Source of the DNA: Deltaproteobacteria bacterium
GTDB lineage: Bacteria; Bdellovibrionota; UBA1018; UBA923
Length of the DNA stretch: 7,204 nucleotides
Direction: 5' to 3'
NCBI GenBank assembly: GCA_016194725.1
Contig: JACQAW010000343.1
Coordinates: forward strand, 1 to 7,204
Position numbers and translations under genes: made by a program. Positions 1 through 6,863 of the stretch are shown here, in pieces (within the stretch, counting starts at the first letter, position 1; every line of letters begins with the position of its first letter). The notes under the pieces are model-generated. The model was not told where the DNA came from, searched no databases, and saw only the letters and a list, made by a program, of their open reading frames with translations.

Positions 1-57
1 GAATCCCAAAGATACGAAGACAAGCAGTAGCCAGCATCATGGAAGATAGCAAACAAC

Positions 58-81
58 AGATAGCGAAGATTCACGCTATCT
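58..81 (+). promoter_or_regulatory. hairpin in the lon leader
   Basis: AGATAGCG (58-65) and CGCTATCT (74-81) form a perfect 8-bp inverted repeat around an 8-nt loop. The right arm ends immediately before the GAGGAG ribosome site (83-88). A second copy of AGATAGC at 44-50 could pair with the same right arm instead, so two alternative folds are possible. It may be an RNA element affecting lon translation or a DNA operator; the sequence cannot decide. It does not match the CIRCE heat-shock operator. No convincing promoter is visible in the first 57 bases. Confidence 0.4.
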
Positions 82-96
82 TGAGGAGACCACAGA

Positions 97-2532
97 ATGG
101 TGACCAACTACGACGGCGAACAGGTTGAGATCCCTGCCACGTTGCCAATGTTGCCCGTACGCGACATTGTTGTATTTCCGTACATGATTATCCCCTTGTT
201 CGTTGGACGCGACTCCTCGATCAAGGCTGTCGAGGAAAGCCTCGCACGCAATGACAGATTGATCTTGCTCGCCAGTCAGAAAGACATTTCTGACGAACAC
301 CCAAACCCGGACGGCATCTATCAAATCGGCACCGTTGCCATGATTATGCGAATGCGCAAGCTGCCCGATGGCAGGATCAAGATCCTGACCCAAGGCCTGT
401 GCAAGGCACATATTGACGAATACGTTCAGACCAATCCTTTCTTCGAAGCAAAGATCACCAAGCTCGAAGAAAAAGGCGTCGAAACCTCTGTTGAGACCGA
501 AGCGCTCATGCGCACGGTTCGCGAACAGCTCGAGAAAGTCATCAGCCTCGGCAAGATGCTTTCGCCGGACATCTTAATGGTGCTCGACGACATCACCGAT
601 GCCGGTCGCCTCGCCGATCTGGTTGCCTCGAATCTGGGGCTCAAGGTCGCCGAAGCTCAGATGATTCTCGAAACCGTAAACTCGACCGAGCGGCTGAAGA
701 AGATCAACGACATTCTTCAGAAGGAACTTGAGGTTCTCGCCATCCAGGCCAAGATCAGATCTCAGGCCAAAGATGAGATGACCAAGACACAAAAAGAATA
801 CTTCCTGCGTGAACAGATCCGCGCGATCAAATCCGAGCTGGGCGATACGGACAGCAAGGGGGAAGAATTGCAAGAACTCAAAGACAAGATCGCGGCCTGC
901 AAAATGCCGCAAGAGGTGGAACAAGAGTGCCTCAAGCAGCTCGCGCGGCTTGAACGGATGCATCCCGACGCCTCCGAGGCTTCTATGCTCCGCACTTATA
1001 TCGACTGGCTCGTGGAAACTCCGTGGTCCAAAGGTACCAAGGACAACCTCGACATCATGCGCGCCAAACAGATTTTAGACGAGGATCATTATAACCTCAC
1101 CAAGATCAAAGAGCGCATCCTTGAGTACCTTGCAGTACGCAAACTCAAGGATAAGATGAAGGGCCCGATTCTTTGCTTCGCTGGGCCTCCAGGTGTCGGC
1201 AAGACGAGTCTGGGCAAGTCGATAGCTCGAGCCTTGGGGCGGGAATTCGTAAGAATCTCGCTCGGTGGCGTGAAAGACGAAGCGGAAATTCGCGGCCATC
1301 GCCGCACGTACGTCGGCGCTCTGCCCGGCCGCGTGATCCAGGGCCTGAAGCAGGCTGGAACGAATAATCCCGTCTTTGTACTCGACGAAATCGACAAGCT
1401 TGGTTCAGACTTCCGCGGTGACCCGTCGGCGGCGCTGCTCGAAGTTCTCGATCCGGAACAAAACAACTCTTTCCGCGATCATTATCTGAACGTGCCGTTT
1501 GATCTCTCGCACGTGATGTTCCTGGCAACCGCGAACCAGCTCGACACCATTCCGTCAGCTCTTCGCGACCGTATGGAAATCATTCATCTGCCGGGATATA
1601 CCGAAGAAGAAAAGGTCAGGATCTCGAAACAGTATCTGATCAAGAAACAGATCTTCGAAAACGGCATCACCGATAAGCACATCGAGTTTACCGACGACGG
1701 CGTAAAGCATGTCATCGCCGGCTACACTCGTGAAGCCGGACTTCGTAACCTTGAACGCAGCATCGCGACAGTCTGCCGTAAAACAGCGCGCCGCGTAGCC
1801 GAAGGCAATGAGGAAAAAGTAATCGCCAACACCGAAATGGTGACAAAATTTCTCGGGCCAGCCCAGTTCATCCGCGAGGAAGAGCAGGAAAGAGATGAAG
1901 TGGGAATCGCAACGGGGCTCGCCTGGACCCAATATGGTGGCGAGATTCTCTATATCGAAACCACTACAATGCGGGGTAAGGGCAGCATCATTCTCACCGG
2001 CCAGATGGGTGACGTGATGAAAGAGTCGGCACAGGCGGCCATGGGCTTCATCAGATCTCGTGCAGCAGATTACGGAATCGATGAAACCGTGTTCGAAAAG
2101 ACCGATATCCATGTCCATATTCCTGCGGGAGCGATTCCAAAGGATGGACCAAGCGCAGGGATTACCATGGCCTTGGCCATCGTAAGCAAGCTGACCACGG
2201 TTCCTATCCGCCGCGATATTGCCATGACCGGAGAAATTACTCTCACAGGCAAGGTACTGCCGATCGGCGGCCTGAAAGAAAAAGCACTCGCGGCCATGCG
2301 CCACGGTATCAAGACCATCATTATTCCAGACAAGAACAAGAAGGATCTGGAGGATATCCCAGAGGAGTATCGGCAAAAGCTGTCGTTCGTACCCGTGAAG
2401 ACTTTCGAAGAGGTGCTTGCAGTCGCCCTTACGTCATCAGATGTGGCGGTTCCGGGTCGCAAAAAGAAGGGCGCCAAAGGTCTAGCAAGCATCAAACCTC
2501 GGAAGGCCGGAAGCGTGGACCGGGCAGCTTAG
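97..2532 (+). CDS. lon: ATP-dependent Lon protease
   Basis: Cytosolic AAA+ serine protease that unfolds and degrades misfolded and regulatory proteins as a hexamer. The 811-residue product is slightly longer than the usual 780-800. The N-terminal substrate-binding domain (about residues 15-205, with LPVRD at 19-23) is followed by a charged helical linker (about 210-310). The AAA+ module has Walker A GPPGVGKT at 363-370, Walker B ending LDEID at 429-433 and an ALRDRME stretch at 488-494. The C-terminal protease domain carries the Ser-Lys dyad: S686 in KDGPSAG and K729 in GLKEKA, 43 residues apart as in E. coli Lon (S679/K722). All key residues are present. The last 25 or so residues form a Lys/Arg-rich tail beyond the catalytic core. 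The ATG is chosen because GAGGAG lies 8 nt upstream and the N-domain starts right after it. It appears to be transcribed alone, since a terminator follows the stop. Confidence 0.98.
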   Translation: MVTNYDGEQVEIPATLPMLPVRDIVVFPYMIIPLFVGRDSSIKAVEESLARNDRLILLASQKDISDEHPNPDGIYQIGTVAMIMRMRKLPDGRIKILTQGLCKAHIDEYVQTNPFFEAKITKLEEKGVETSVETEALMRTVREQLEKVISLGKMLSPDILMVLDDITDAGRLADLVASNLGLKVAEAQMILETVNSTERLKKINDILQKELEVLAIQAKIRSQAKDEMTKTQKEYFLREQIRAIKSELGDTDSKGEELQELKDKIAACKMPQEVEQECLKQLARLERMHPDASEASMLRTYIDWLVETPWSKGTKDNLDIMRAKQILDEDHYNLTKIKERILEYLAVRKLKDKMKGPILCFAGPPGVGKTSLGKSIARALGREFVRISLGGVKDEAEIRGHRRTYVGALPGRVIQGLKQAGTNNPVFVLDEIDKLGSDFRGDPSAALLEVLDPEQNNSFRDHYLNVPFDLSHVMFLATANQLDTIPSALRDRMEIIHLPGYTEEEKVRISKQYLIKKQIFENGITDKHIEFTDDGVKHVIAGYTREAGLRNLERSIATVCRKTARRVAEGNEEKVIANTEMVTKFLGPAQFIREEEQERDEVGIATGLAWTQYGGEILYIETTTMRGKGSIILTGQMGDVMKESAQAAMGFIRSRAADYGIDETVFEKTDIHVHIPAGAIPKDGPSAGITMALAIVSKLTTVPIRRDIAMTGEITLTGKVLPIGGLKEKALAAMRHGIKTIIIPDKNKKDLEDIPEEYRQKLSFVPVKTFEEVLAVALTSSDVAVPGRKKKGAKGLASIKPRKAGSVDRAA

Positions 2533-2559
2533 GTGACTACAAAAAGTAATGTCGAACGG

Positions 2560-2594
2560 TCGGCCCCGGTGCGGATAGCATTGGGGCCGATTTT
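2560..2594 (+). terminator. intrinsic terminator after lon
   Basis: TCGGCCCC (2560-2567) pairs perfectly with GGGGCCGA (2583-2590) around a 15-nt loop, followed by TTTTCATTT. It lies 28 nt after the lon stop, so it probably ends the lon transcript and separates it from the CNNM genes. Confidence 0.8.
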
Positions 2595-2627
2595 CATTTC
2601 TGGGGCTGAGAAGCTAAGATAACGCCC

Positions 2628-3674
2628 ATGCCGCTCTCCAAAGTCTTCCTAGCTGTTATTCTGATTTTAATCCTGGCTTTCGCATCCTCAAGCGAAACAG
2701 CTTTTTTCTCGCTTAACCGCTTTCAGCTGCGGCGAATAAAAGAGCGATACCGCACTGCCTACGGACGCATTCGAACTCTGCTTGCACGCCCCAGCCGTCT
2801 TCTGATCATGATTTTGCTCCTGAGCGAACTCGTTAACTTGTTGATCTCCAGCATGGTGACACAGTTTTTGGAAAAGCATTTTGGCGGCGAGGCTCCAGGA
2901 GCTCGGGAATGGTATCTGATCACGCTGGGGTCCATGGCCATCAGTATCCCCATCTTGCTTTTCTTTGGTGAAATCACTCCCAAGGTCATTGCCGCAAAAA
3001 TGAACCGGATTGTGGCGATGGTAAACTCACACGTGCTCATCATTATCTACAAGGTGCTCTTTCCCCTTCTTTGGGTCATGGATTCGGCAATCGGATTTGT
3101 GCTGCGTAAACTCAAGGCCGAAGGTCGCGACCATTTGAGCAAAACTATGTCGATTCTAAGCGAAGAAGATTTCATGATATTGATGGAAGAAGGTCATCGC
3201 GAGGGCACCGTTGATCCGGCTGAACGCAAACTCATTACCAACGTTTTTGAATTTGACGATAGTACGGTATCCGAAGTCATGACGCCGATTTCGCAGGCCT
3301 TCAGCATTTCGGCCACAGCCCGGATCATGGACGTTTTGCCGGACATTCGCGCACAGAAGTTTTCGAGGGTGCCGGTGTTTCTCAAATCCCGAAAGAACAT
3401 TGTCGGAATTCTGTACGTCAAAGATCTACTCGCGTTGCGCAATCACCCGGATATGCATGCCATTGACGTAAAATCGCTGATGACCCGCGCCATGTTTGTA
3501 GGTCCCAACATGCGCCTTTCGCTTCTATTCCGGCGTTTCAAGGAATCAAAAACCCACATGGCGTTGGTTGTAAATACGGTAGCGCACGAAGAAGAGGCGG
3601 TCGGCGTGGTTACGCTGGAAGACGTACTGGAAAGCATTTTTGGCGAAATCGCCGATGAAAGGGACGTGCAGTGA
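2628..3674 (+). CDS. CNNM/CBS-domain membrane protein (HlyC/CorC family), short form
   Basis: Inner-membrane protein of the CNNM (DUF21) plus CBS-pair family, whose members are linked to magnesium or cobalt efflux; the name 'hemolysin' often attached to it is historical. The 348 residues contain hydrophobic segments at about 5-22, 57-78, 98-115 and 130-158. Family motifs are SSSET at 20-24 and FGEITPK at 113-119. A CBS pair follows at about 215-275 and 285-342, with RVPVF and VGILYVKDLL in the first domain and GVVTLEDVLESIFGE in the second. The protein stops just after the second CBS domain, so the C-terminal CorC_HlyC domain of longer members is absent. The ATG has only a weak purine-rich stretch upstream. 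The stop overlaps the GTG of the next gene in GTGA, which indicates translational coupling and a shared operon. The transported ion cannot be read from sequence. Confidence 0.9.
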   Translation: MPLSKVFLAVILILILAFASSSETAFFSLNRFQLRRIKERYRTAYGRIRTLLARPSRLLIMILLLSELVNLLISSMVTQFLEKHFGGEAPGAREWYLITLGSMAISIPILLFFGEITPKVIAAKMNRIVAMVNSHVLIIIYKVLFPLLWVMDSAIGFVLRKLKAEGRDHLSKTMSILSEEDFMILMEEGHREGTVDPAERKLITNVFEFDDSTVSEVMTPISQAFSISATARIMDVLPDIRAQKFSRVPVFLKSRKNIVGILYVKDLLALRNHPDMHAIDVKSLMTRAMFVGPNMRLSLLFRRFKESKTHMALVVNTVAHEEEAVGVVTLEDVLESIFGEIADERDVQ

Positions 3675-4829
3675 GCATAGGAATATTGATCCTATTGCTG
3701 GTGACGGCTTTGATTCTCGAAGGCTTCTTCTCGGGCTCCGAAATGGCTTTGATTTCGGCAGACCGCTTGGTTCTGCATAAGGCGGCGCAAGCCGGGAACA
3801 AAGGTGCCAAGCTTGCGCTCAAGCTGGTAAGCAAGCCCGAACATGTGCTTGCCACGACGCTCGTAGGGACAAACATCTGCGTCGGCTTTCAGGCCACCCT
3901 GACTACTCTTTACGTCTACAAGCATCTGGGACCAAGATTCGAGCTCTATAGTGTACTAATGCTCTCCCCGCTCATACTTTTGTTCGGCGAAATCATTCCG
4001 AAAACTATTTATCAACGCTACGCCGAAAAGCTGGCACCCGTAATCGCGCCATTCGTGCAGGTGGCGAGCTGGCTTTTTTCGCCCATCATCTGGGTTTTGC
4101 GTCATTATACCGACTGGCTTTCACGTCGTCTGCAACCGCTTGAAGAGCTTGTAACCGGCCGACATCAGCCCACTCATCGCGAAGAACTGCGTTATCTCCT
4201 GACCTACGGGCAGAAAGAAACTTCGCTCAAGAGTTCCGAACGCCGGATGATCAAACGAATTCTTGACTTCTCGAAAGCTGAAGCAAAAAACGCCCTCATC
4301 CCACTGATCAAAGTGGATATGATCGAAGATACTTTGACAGTGAATGAAGCGCTGGAAGCTTTCACCAGGCACGGTCATTCAAGGCTGCCGGTCTACCACG
4401 AACGAGTCGACAACGTTATTGGCGTGCTTCACGTTTTCGACCTCTTTTCGGAACAGGACGGGAACAAACCTATCGCACGCACCATGCAAACGGCGCACTA
4501 CGCACCACGGAATTCTAACAGTCGAAGACATTCTCGAAGAAATTGTCGGTGAAATCAAAGACGAGTACGACCATGACACCTCACAATACCGCGAGCTGGG
4601 CGAACGCGAATACCTTGTGCAGGGCCAAATGGAGATCGACGCCATAAATGAGATGCTCAAACTGGGCCTGCCCCAGGGCAGCTATGAAACGCTAGCGGGT
4701 TTCTTGCTGCAGCAGTTCGACCGTATCCCGGAAGAAGGCGATGAGCTTTACTACGGCGATCTCAAAATCGTGGTCCGCAAGGCATCAAATCGAGTGATTC
4801 AGACCGTCCACATCAGCGTGCTCAAATAA
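3671..4829 (+). pseudogene. CNNM/CBS/CorC_HlyC membrane protein, disrupted in the second CBS domain
   Basis: Second member of the CNNM/CorC pair. It starts at a GTG overlapping the previous stop, with GAAAGGGA about 6 nt upstream. The first frame (3671-4552) gives the membrane domain with SGSEMA at 21-26, FGEIIPK at 105-111 and a first CBS domain at about 206-262 (RLPVY, GVLHVFDL). After residue 279 it turns into nonsense (RNSNSRRHS) and stops. The normal family sequence resumes in the +1 frame from about 4509 (GILTVEDILEEIVGE) to a stop at 4829. That part includes a complete CorC_HlyC domain (LVQGQMEIDAINEM, then GDELYYGDLKIVV). Compared with the upstream paralogue (P293 to G326), about 30 residues of CBS2 are missing at the junction, so this is a deletion of roughly 85-95 nt and not a one-base slip. 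It is probably a pseudogene, a strain-specific lesion or an assembly error. A membrane protein with CBS1 only might still be made. Confidence 0.8.
4502..4511 (+). other. deletion/frameshift junction in the second CNNM gene
   Basis: Upstream of here the family sequence reads in the frame of 3671 (ending AHYAP). Downstream it reads one base later (GILTVEDIL, from 4509). The paralogue has about 32 residues between the equivalent points. The joined coding length would be about 385 residues, against the usual 415-430. No repeat explaining the loss remains visible. Confidence 0.75.
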
Positions 4830-5100
4830 AATCAATATCGCGCGCCAGGCCAAAGTCCTTTTCGGTCAGCCCGCCCGCGTTATGGGTACTGAGGGCAAGC
4901 AGCACCTTGTTATAATTGATAGTGATGTCGGGATGATGGTCAACCTTTTCAGCTTCATCTGCCACGGCATTCACGAAAGCTATCGCTTCCCGAAAGTCAT
5001 TGAACTCATATCGCTTCTCTATCTCATTCCCTCGAAGCACCCAGCCCTTTAGTTGTGCAAGCCCGGTATCTACCTCTTCCGAATTCAAAACCTTTGCCAT
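4822..5100 (-). CDS. pterin-4a-carbinolamine dehydratase
   Basis: Small cytosolic enzyme that dehydrates 4a-hydroxytetrahydrobiopterin so that it can be recycled after aromatic amino acid hydroxylation; symbols used elsewhere are phhB or PCD. Counting from the ATG at 5100 (92 residues), the family signature EKVDHHPD is at 51-58, with H55 and H56. THNAGG follows at 72-77 and D82 in the LTEKD segment. These are the expected catalytic His-His, His and Asp positions. The usual THDAGG reads THNAGG here. The frame stays open to a GTG at 5124, but MAKVLNSEE is the natural family start and a G-rich stretch (GGGGGGCAAG) precedes it. Its 3' end overlaps the convergent CNNM gene by 8 nt, and no terminator is evident between them. 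No phenylalanine hydroxylase is in the window, so its pathway here is unknown; some bacteria keep this protein without the hydroxylase. Confidence 0.93.
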   Translation of the reverse strand: MAKVLNSEEVDTGLAQLKGWVLRGNEIEKRYEFNDFREAIAFVNAVADEAEKVDHHPDITINYNKVLLALSTHNAGGLTEKDFGLARDIDFI

Positions 5101-5140
5101 CTTGCCCCCCAATAAAACGACCACGGCAAAAAGTGCCGCA

Positions 5141-5168
5141 TTGAGCTTTCTTTACCCCCTGCTATTCT
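5141..5168 (+). promoter_or_regulatory. predicted sigma70-type promoter of the receiver/CheX operon
   Basis: TTGAGC (5141-5146) and TATTCT (5163-5168) are separated by 16 nt and lie 24 nt before the ATG at 5193. A small inverted repeat, CGGCA (5124-5128) and TGCCG (5134-5138), sits just upstream of the -35 box and could be a regulator site. It lies in the gap shared with the divergent dehydratase gene. Judged by eye against the consensus only. Confidence 0.4.
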
Positions 5169-5192
5169 GATTGGGAAGGGAGGGCGAGTCTA

Positions 5193-5609
5193 ATGGCCAA
5201 AACCGCTCTCGTTGTGGATGACGTCGCATTTGCCCGCCGTGTGATAAAAGAGATTCTGACTGCTGCCCGGTATACTGTCCTGGGCGAAGCGGCGAATGGC
5301 GATGAAGCAATCGCGATGTACAAGAAATTGCAGCCTGACTTCATTACGATGGATGTCGTAATGCCGATCAAAGGCGGCATCGAGGCGACCCGCAAAATCC
5401 TGGAAGAAGACAAGGATGCGCGAATCATCATGGTATCCGCTATGGGACATGAGCAGCTTCTCATGGAAGCCATCAATGCCGGAGCTCGCGACTACATTCT
5501 GAAACCTTTCTCGGCTGAAGACCTTACCCGGGCGGTCGGCAAGCTGCTCGTGGATGCCGACGACGAACCGATTCTGACACAAGCAAAAGGAGCCTCACAT
5601 GGAGCGTAA
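5193..5609 (+). CDS. single-domain CheY-like response regulator
   Basis: Receiver-only protein of 138 residues and no output domain, so it is expected to act by protein-protein contact when phosphorylated. The acidic pair D9-D10, phosphoacceptor D54 (ITMDVVMP), switch residue S82 (IMVSAMG) and K104 in ILKPF are all present, so phosphorylation should be possible. The core ends near residue 120 and a flexible tail of about 18 residues follows. The start has a strong GGGAGGG site about 8 nt upstream. The gene overlaps the next one by 11 nt, and that gene's ribosome site (AAGGAG) lies inside this coding sequence, which indicates coupled expression. Its sensor kinase is not in the window. It resembles CheY-type proteins paired with CheX more than transcription-factor regulators. 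Confidence 0.95.
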   Translation: MAKTALVVDDVAFARRVIKEILTAARYTVLGEAANGDEAIAMYKKLQPDFITMDVVMPIKGGIEATRKILEEDKDARIIMVSAMGHEQLLMEAINAGARDYILKPFSAEDLTRAVGKLLVDADDEPILTQAKGASHGA

Positions 5610-6114
5610 TCTGACGTCCACCAAGGACCATAACGGTGGAGCGCAAAAGTCTCCCGACATCGACCCGCAAACCTATGGCCAGTACTTTGTCCGAAGAATT
5701 GATTTTTTCGGCCTTGGCATAGCCGAACTCATGCCACGCGCCTGCATCGGTTCTGAGTGCGCGGATGCGAAATTTTTCGTTACGCTTCAAGTGTCCGGCG
5801 ATGAACAGGGCCTTTGCGTGGCGGCGTTCAGCCGTCTTCCAGGCGAAGACGACGAAAACTCAATGTTTCTCGAACTTGCCAATATCCTCGCCTCAAAGTT
5901 CGTTACGCAGTTCGCGGACGCCAATTGCTGCGATATCACTGTATCTCCCCCTACTCCAGTTGTCGCAGGCGAACAAAAGCACCGCTATCTCACGTCCCTA
6001 TTCCTGGCCGCCGGCCCCCAGGAGGCATTTGTGCGTCGATATGAGTATAGCGGCACGCCAAAAGTTTCGATTCGACTGGCATATATGCCATCGCGGAACA
6101 GCGGGGCTACATGA
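5599..6114 (+). CDS. CheX-like putative CheY-phosphate phosphatase
   Basis: The 171-residue protein shows the pattern of the CheC/CheX phosphatase fold. Residues 29-60 form an N-terminal helix and strand. A strand pair VTLQVSG...GLCVAAFS follows at 61-78, then a helix with ELAN at 92-95, then ITVSPPTPVVAG at 113-124. E92 and N95 match the ExxN catalytic motif that removes phosphate from CheY in this family, and the single motif fits CheX better than CheC, which has two. The first 25 or so residues are polar and probably disordered. The ATG at 5599 is preceded by AAGGAG and lies inside the receiver gene upstream; the stop overlaps the next ATG in ATGA. Adjacency to a receiver gene supports the assignment. 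Seen directly: motif and gene order. Inferred: phosphatase activity on the neighbouring receiver. The match is from memory and divergent, so a degenerate non-catalytic relative remains possible. Confidence 0.68.
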   Translation: MERNLTSTKDHNGGAQKSPDIDPQTYGQYFVRRIDFFGLGIAELMPRACIGSECADAKFFVTLQVSGDEQGLCVAAFSRLPGEDDENSMFLELANILASKFVTQFADANCCDITVSPPTPVVAGEQKHRYLTSLFLAAGPQEAFVRRYEYSGTPKVSIRLAYMPSRNSGAT

Positions 6115-6413
6115 TTCGTCTGGGCATGTTGGGTTTGAAGATGCTGGTTTTATCGGCCGTCGTTCTGATTATAGGCCAAATTCATGTGGGACATCAGCGG
6201 ATCTGCGATCACGTCCGAGACCTGGTTCAGCACACGCATATTCAGCGCCCCGTTCACTGGATTGCCGAACGCGTGAACTTTTTGGGTGGAAATGGAAATA
6301 TGTCGAAAACCGGCCACGCCGAGATTCAGGTGTCTTCTCGCGTGACCGGCTCCGAACATTCAGATTCTGATAAGAACAGGTTAAGTGGTTTGCTCAAGCA
6401 TACCCGGCATTAA
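6111..6413 (+). CDS. small His-rich protein with one membrane segment, unknown function
   Basis: I do not recognise this 100-residue protein. Residues 5-24 are strongly hydrophobic (a membrane anchor or uncleaved signal). The remainder is soluble and notably rich in histidine: ten His, including H25, H28, H34, H41, H43 and H49 near the membrane, with one Cys at 32. The segment at about 30-57 could be an amphipathic helix. The C-terminal tail (DKNRLSGLLKH) is charged. The ATG overlaps the stop of the CheX-like gene (ATGA), with only a weak GCGGGG upstream, so translation is probably coupled. It is the last gene of the three-gene signalling operon, which suggests a membrane partner or target for the receiver; that is inference. 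The His cluster might bind a metal. Its stop codon overlaps that of the convergent small gene by 4 nt. Confidence 0.72.
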   Translation: MIRLGMLGLKMLVLSAVVLIIGQIHVGHQRICDHVRDLVQHTHIQRPVHWIAERVNFLGGNGNMSKTGHAEIQVSSRVTGSEHSDSDKNRLSGLLKHTRH

Positions 6414-6444
6414 TCAATGCTGGTTCTGCTGCCACTTTTCTTTT
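6383..6444 (+). terminator. possible terminator overlapping convergent stop codons
   Basis: CCGGCATT (6404-6411) pairs with AATGCTGG (6416-6423, one G-T pair) around an AATC loop. Further helices AGCA/TGCT (6397-6400 with 6427-6430) and AAGTGG/CCACTT (6383-6388 with 6432-6437) could extend it. TTTTCTTTT follows on the plus strand. The structure contains the stop codons of both convergent genes and would end the signalling operon inside the opposite gene. The long interrupted stem makes this uncertain. On the minus strand there is no T-run. Confidence 0.5.
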
Positions 6445-6613
6445 CCTGAACTTTCGCGTCAGCTTCCGCTTTAAGGCGTTTAGCCGTCATCAGCTGGCAC
6501 TCTTGCTTCTCGCCATGCTTAGACCGATCCTCAGCCCCCCAGGCAGCGCCCAGAAAGGCAGGGGTCAACGCGAACAGACTCATCAAGAGCATAATAATAC
6601 GTGTCTTCTTCAT
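6410..6613 (-). CDS. small exported protein, unknown function
   Basis: Predicted 67-residue protein with a clear Sec signal peptide: MKKTR basic start, hydrophobic core at about 6-23, and a likely signal peptidase I site after the AAWGA stretch (near residue 27). The mature part of about 40 residues is highly charged and probably helical (TAKRLKAEADAKVQEKK), with one Cys at 39. I recognise no family. GAGGAG (6619-6624 on the complementary strand) lies 5 nt before the ATG, a strong ribosome site. The leader is long and carries repeated GTTGTTG on the coding strand. A plus-strand frame opposite (6503-6760) is a shadow. A periplasmic role is inferred from the signal only. Confidence 0.75.
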   Translation of the reverse strand: MKKTRIIMLLMSLFALTPAFLGAAWGAEDRSKHGEKQECQLMTAKRLKAEADAKVQEKKSGSRTSID

Positions 6614-6686
6614 AACAACTCCTCTGCAACAACTACAGCGGTAGCTAGCGGGCCCACCGTCAACAACATCAACTTCTACACAACAG

Positions 6687-6710
6687 ACTCCAGTGAACTA
6701 AAACTGGAGT
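6687..6710. repeat. inverted repeat, possible operator
   Basis: ACTCCAG (6687-6693) and CTGGAGT (6704-6710) are perfect 7-bp inverted arms around a 10-nt spacer. The site lies 74-97 nt upstream of the start of the small exported-protein gene (6613), where a regulator site or the base of a leader hairpin would be expected. No T-run follows on either strand, so it is not an obvious terminator. Confidence 0.4.
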
Positions 6711-6863
6711 GCTCTCGAGGTACTAAATTGCAAGGGTGGGGCCAAGGTCGGGGTGCTTAAAAACAGGCTTTTCGGGGGGTTTTTGTGTCAGCGGGACACC
6801 GAACTGTAAACTTCTTGGACAGGGGCGCAGCGGGCGGGGAAAACAGCGAAAGGACAAATAAAA

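Noticed and set aside
3..128. Open frame running from the window edge into lon (about 41 codons)
   Set aside because: It could be the tail of an upstream gene, but it overlaps lon by 32 nt, matches no family I know (it does not look like a ClpX end), and its codons cover the lon leader hairpin and ribosome site.
1555..2376. 273-residue open frame on the minus strand inside lon
   Set aside because: It lies wholly opposite a well-supported lon coding region, shows no recognisable domain, and has no ribosome site or context of its own.
4344..4829. Separate 161-residue gene starting at 4344
   Set aside because: The first 55 or so residues are the wrong-frame reading of the first CBS domain. Only the part from about 4509 is real family sequence, so it is the 3' half of the broken CNNM gene.
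5765..6370. 201-residue plus-strand frame across the CheX-like and membrane-protein genes
   Set aside because: Its translation is rich in Arg, Ser and Pro and has no domain. The two overlapping genes in the other frames have ribosome or coupling signals and recognisable features.
6503..6760. 85-residue plus-strand frame opposite the small exported-protein gene
   Set aside because: No ribosome site and a low-complexity translation; the opposite strand has a clear signal peptide and a GAGGAG site.
6759..6784. Intrinsic terminator on the plus strand
   Set aside because: The only stem is AAAAAC/GTTTTT around a 14-nt loop, which is too weak to call; the G-run has no matching C-run.
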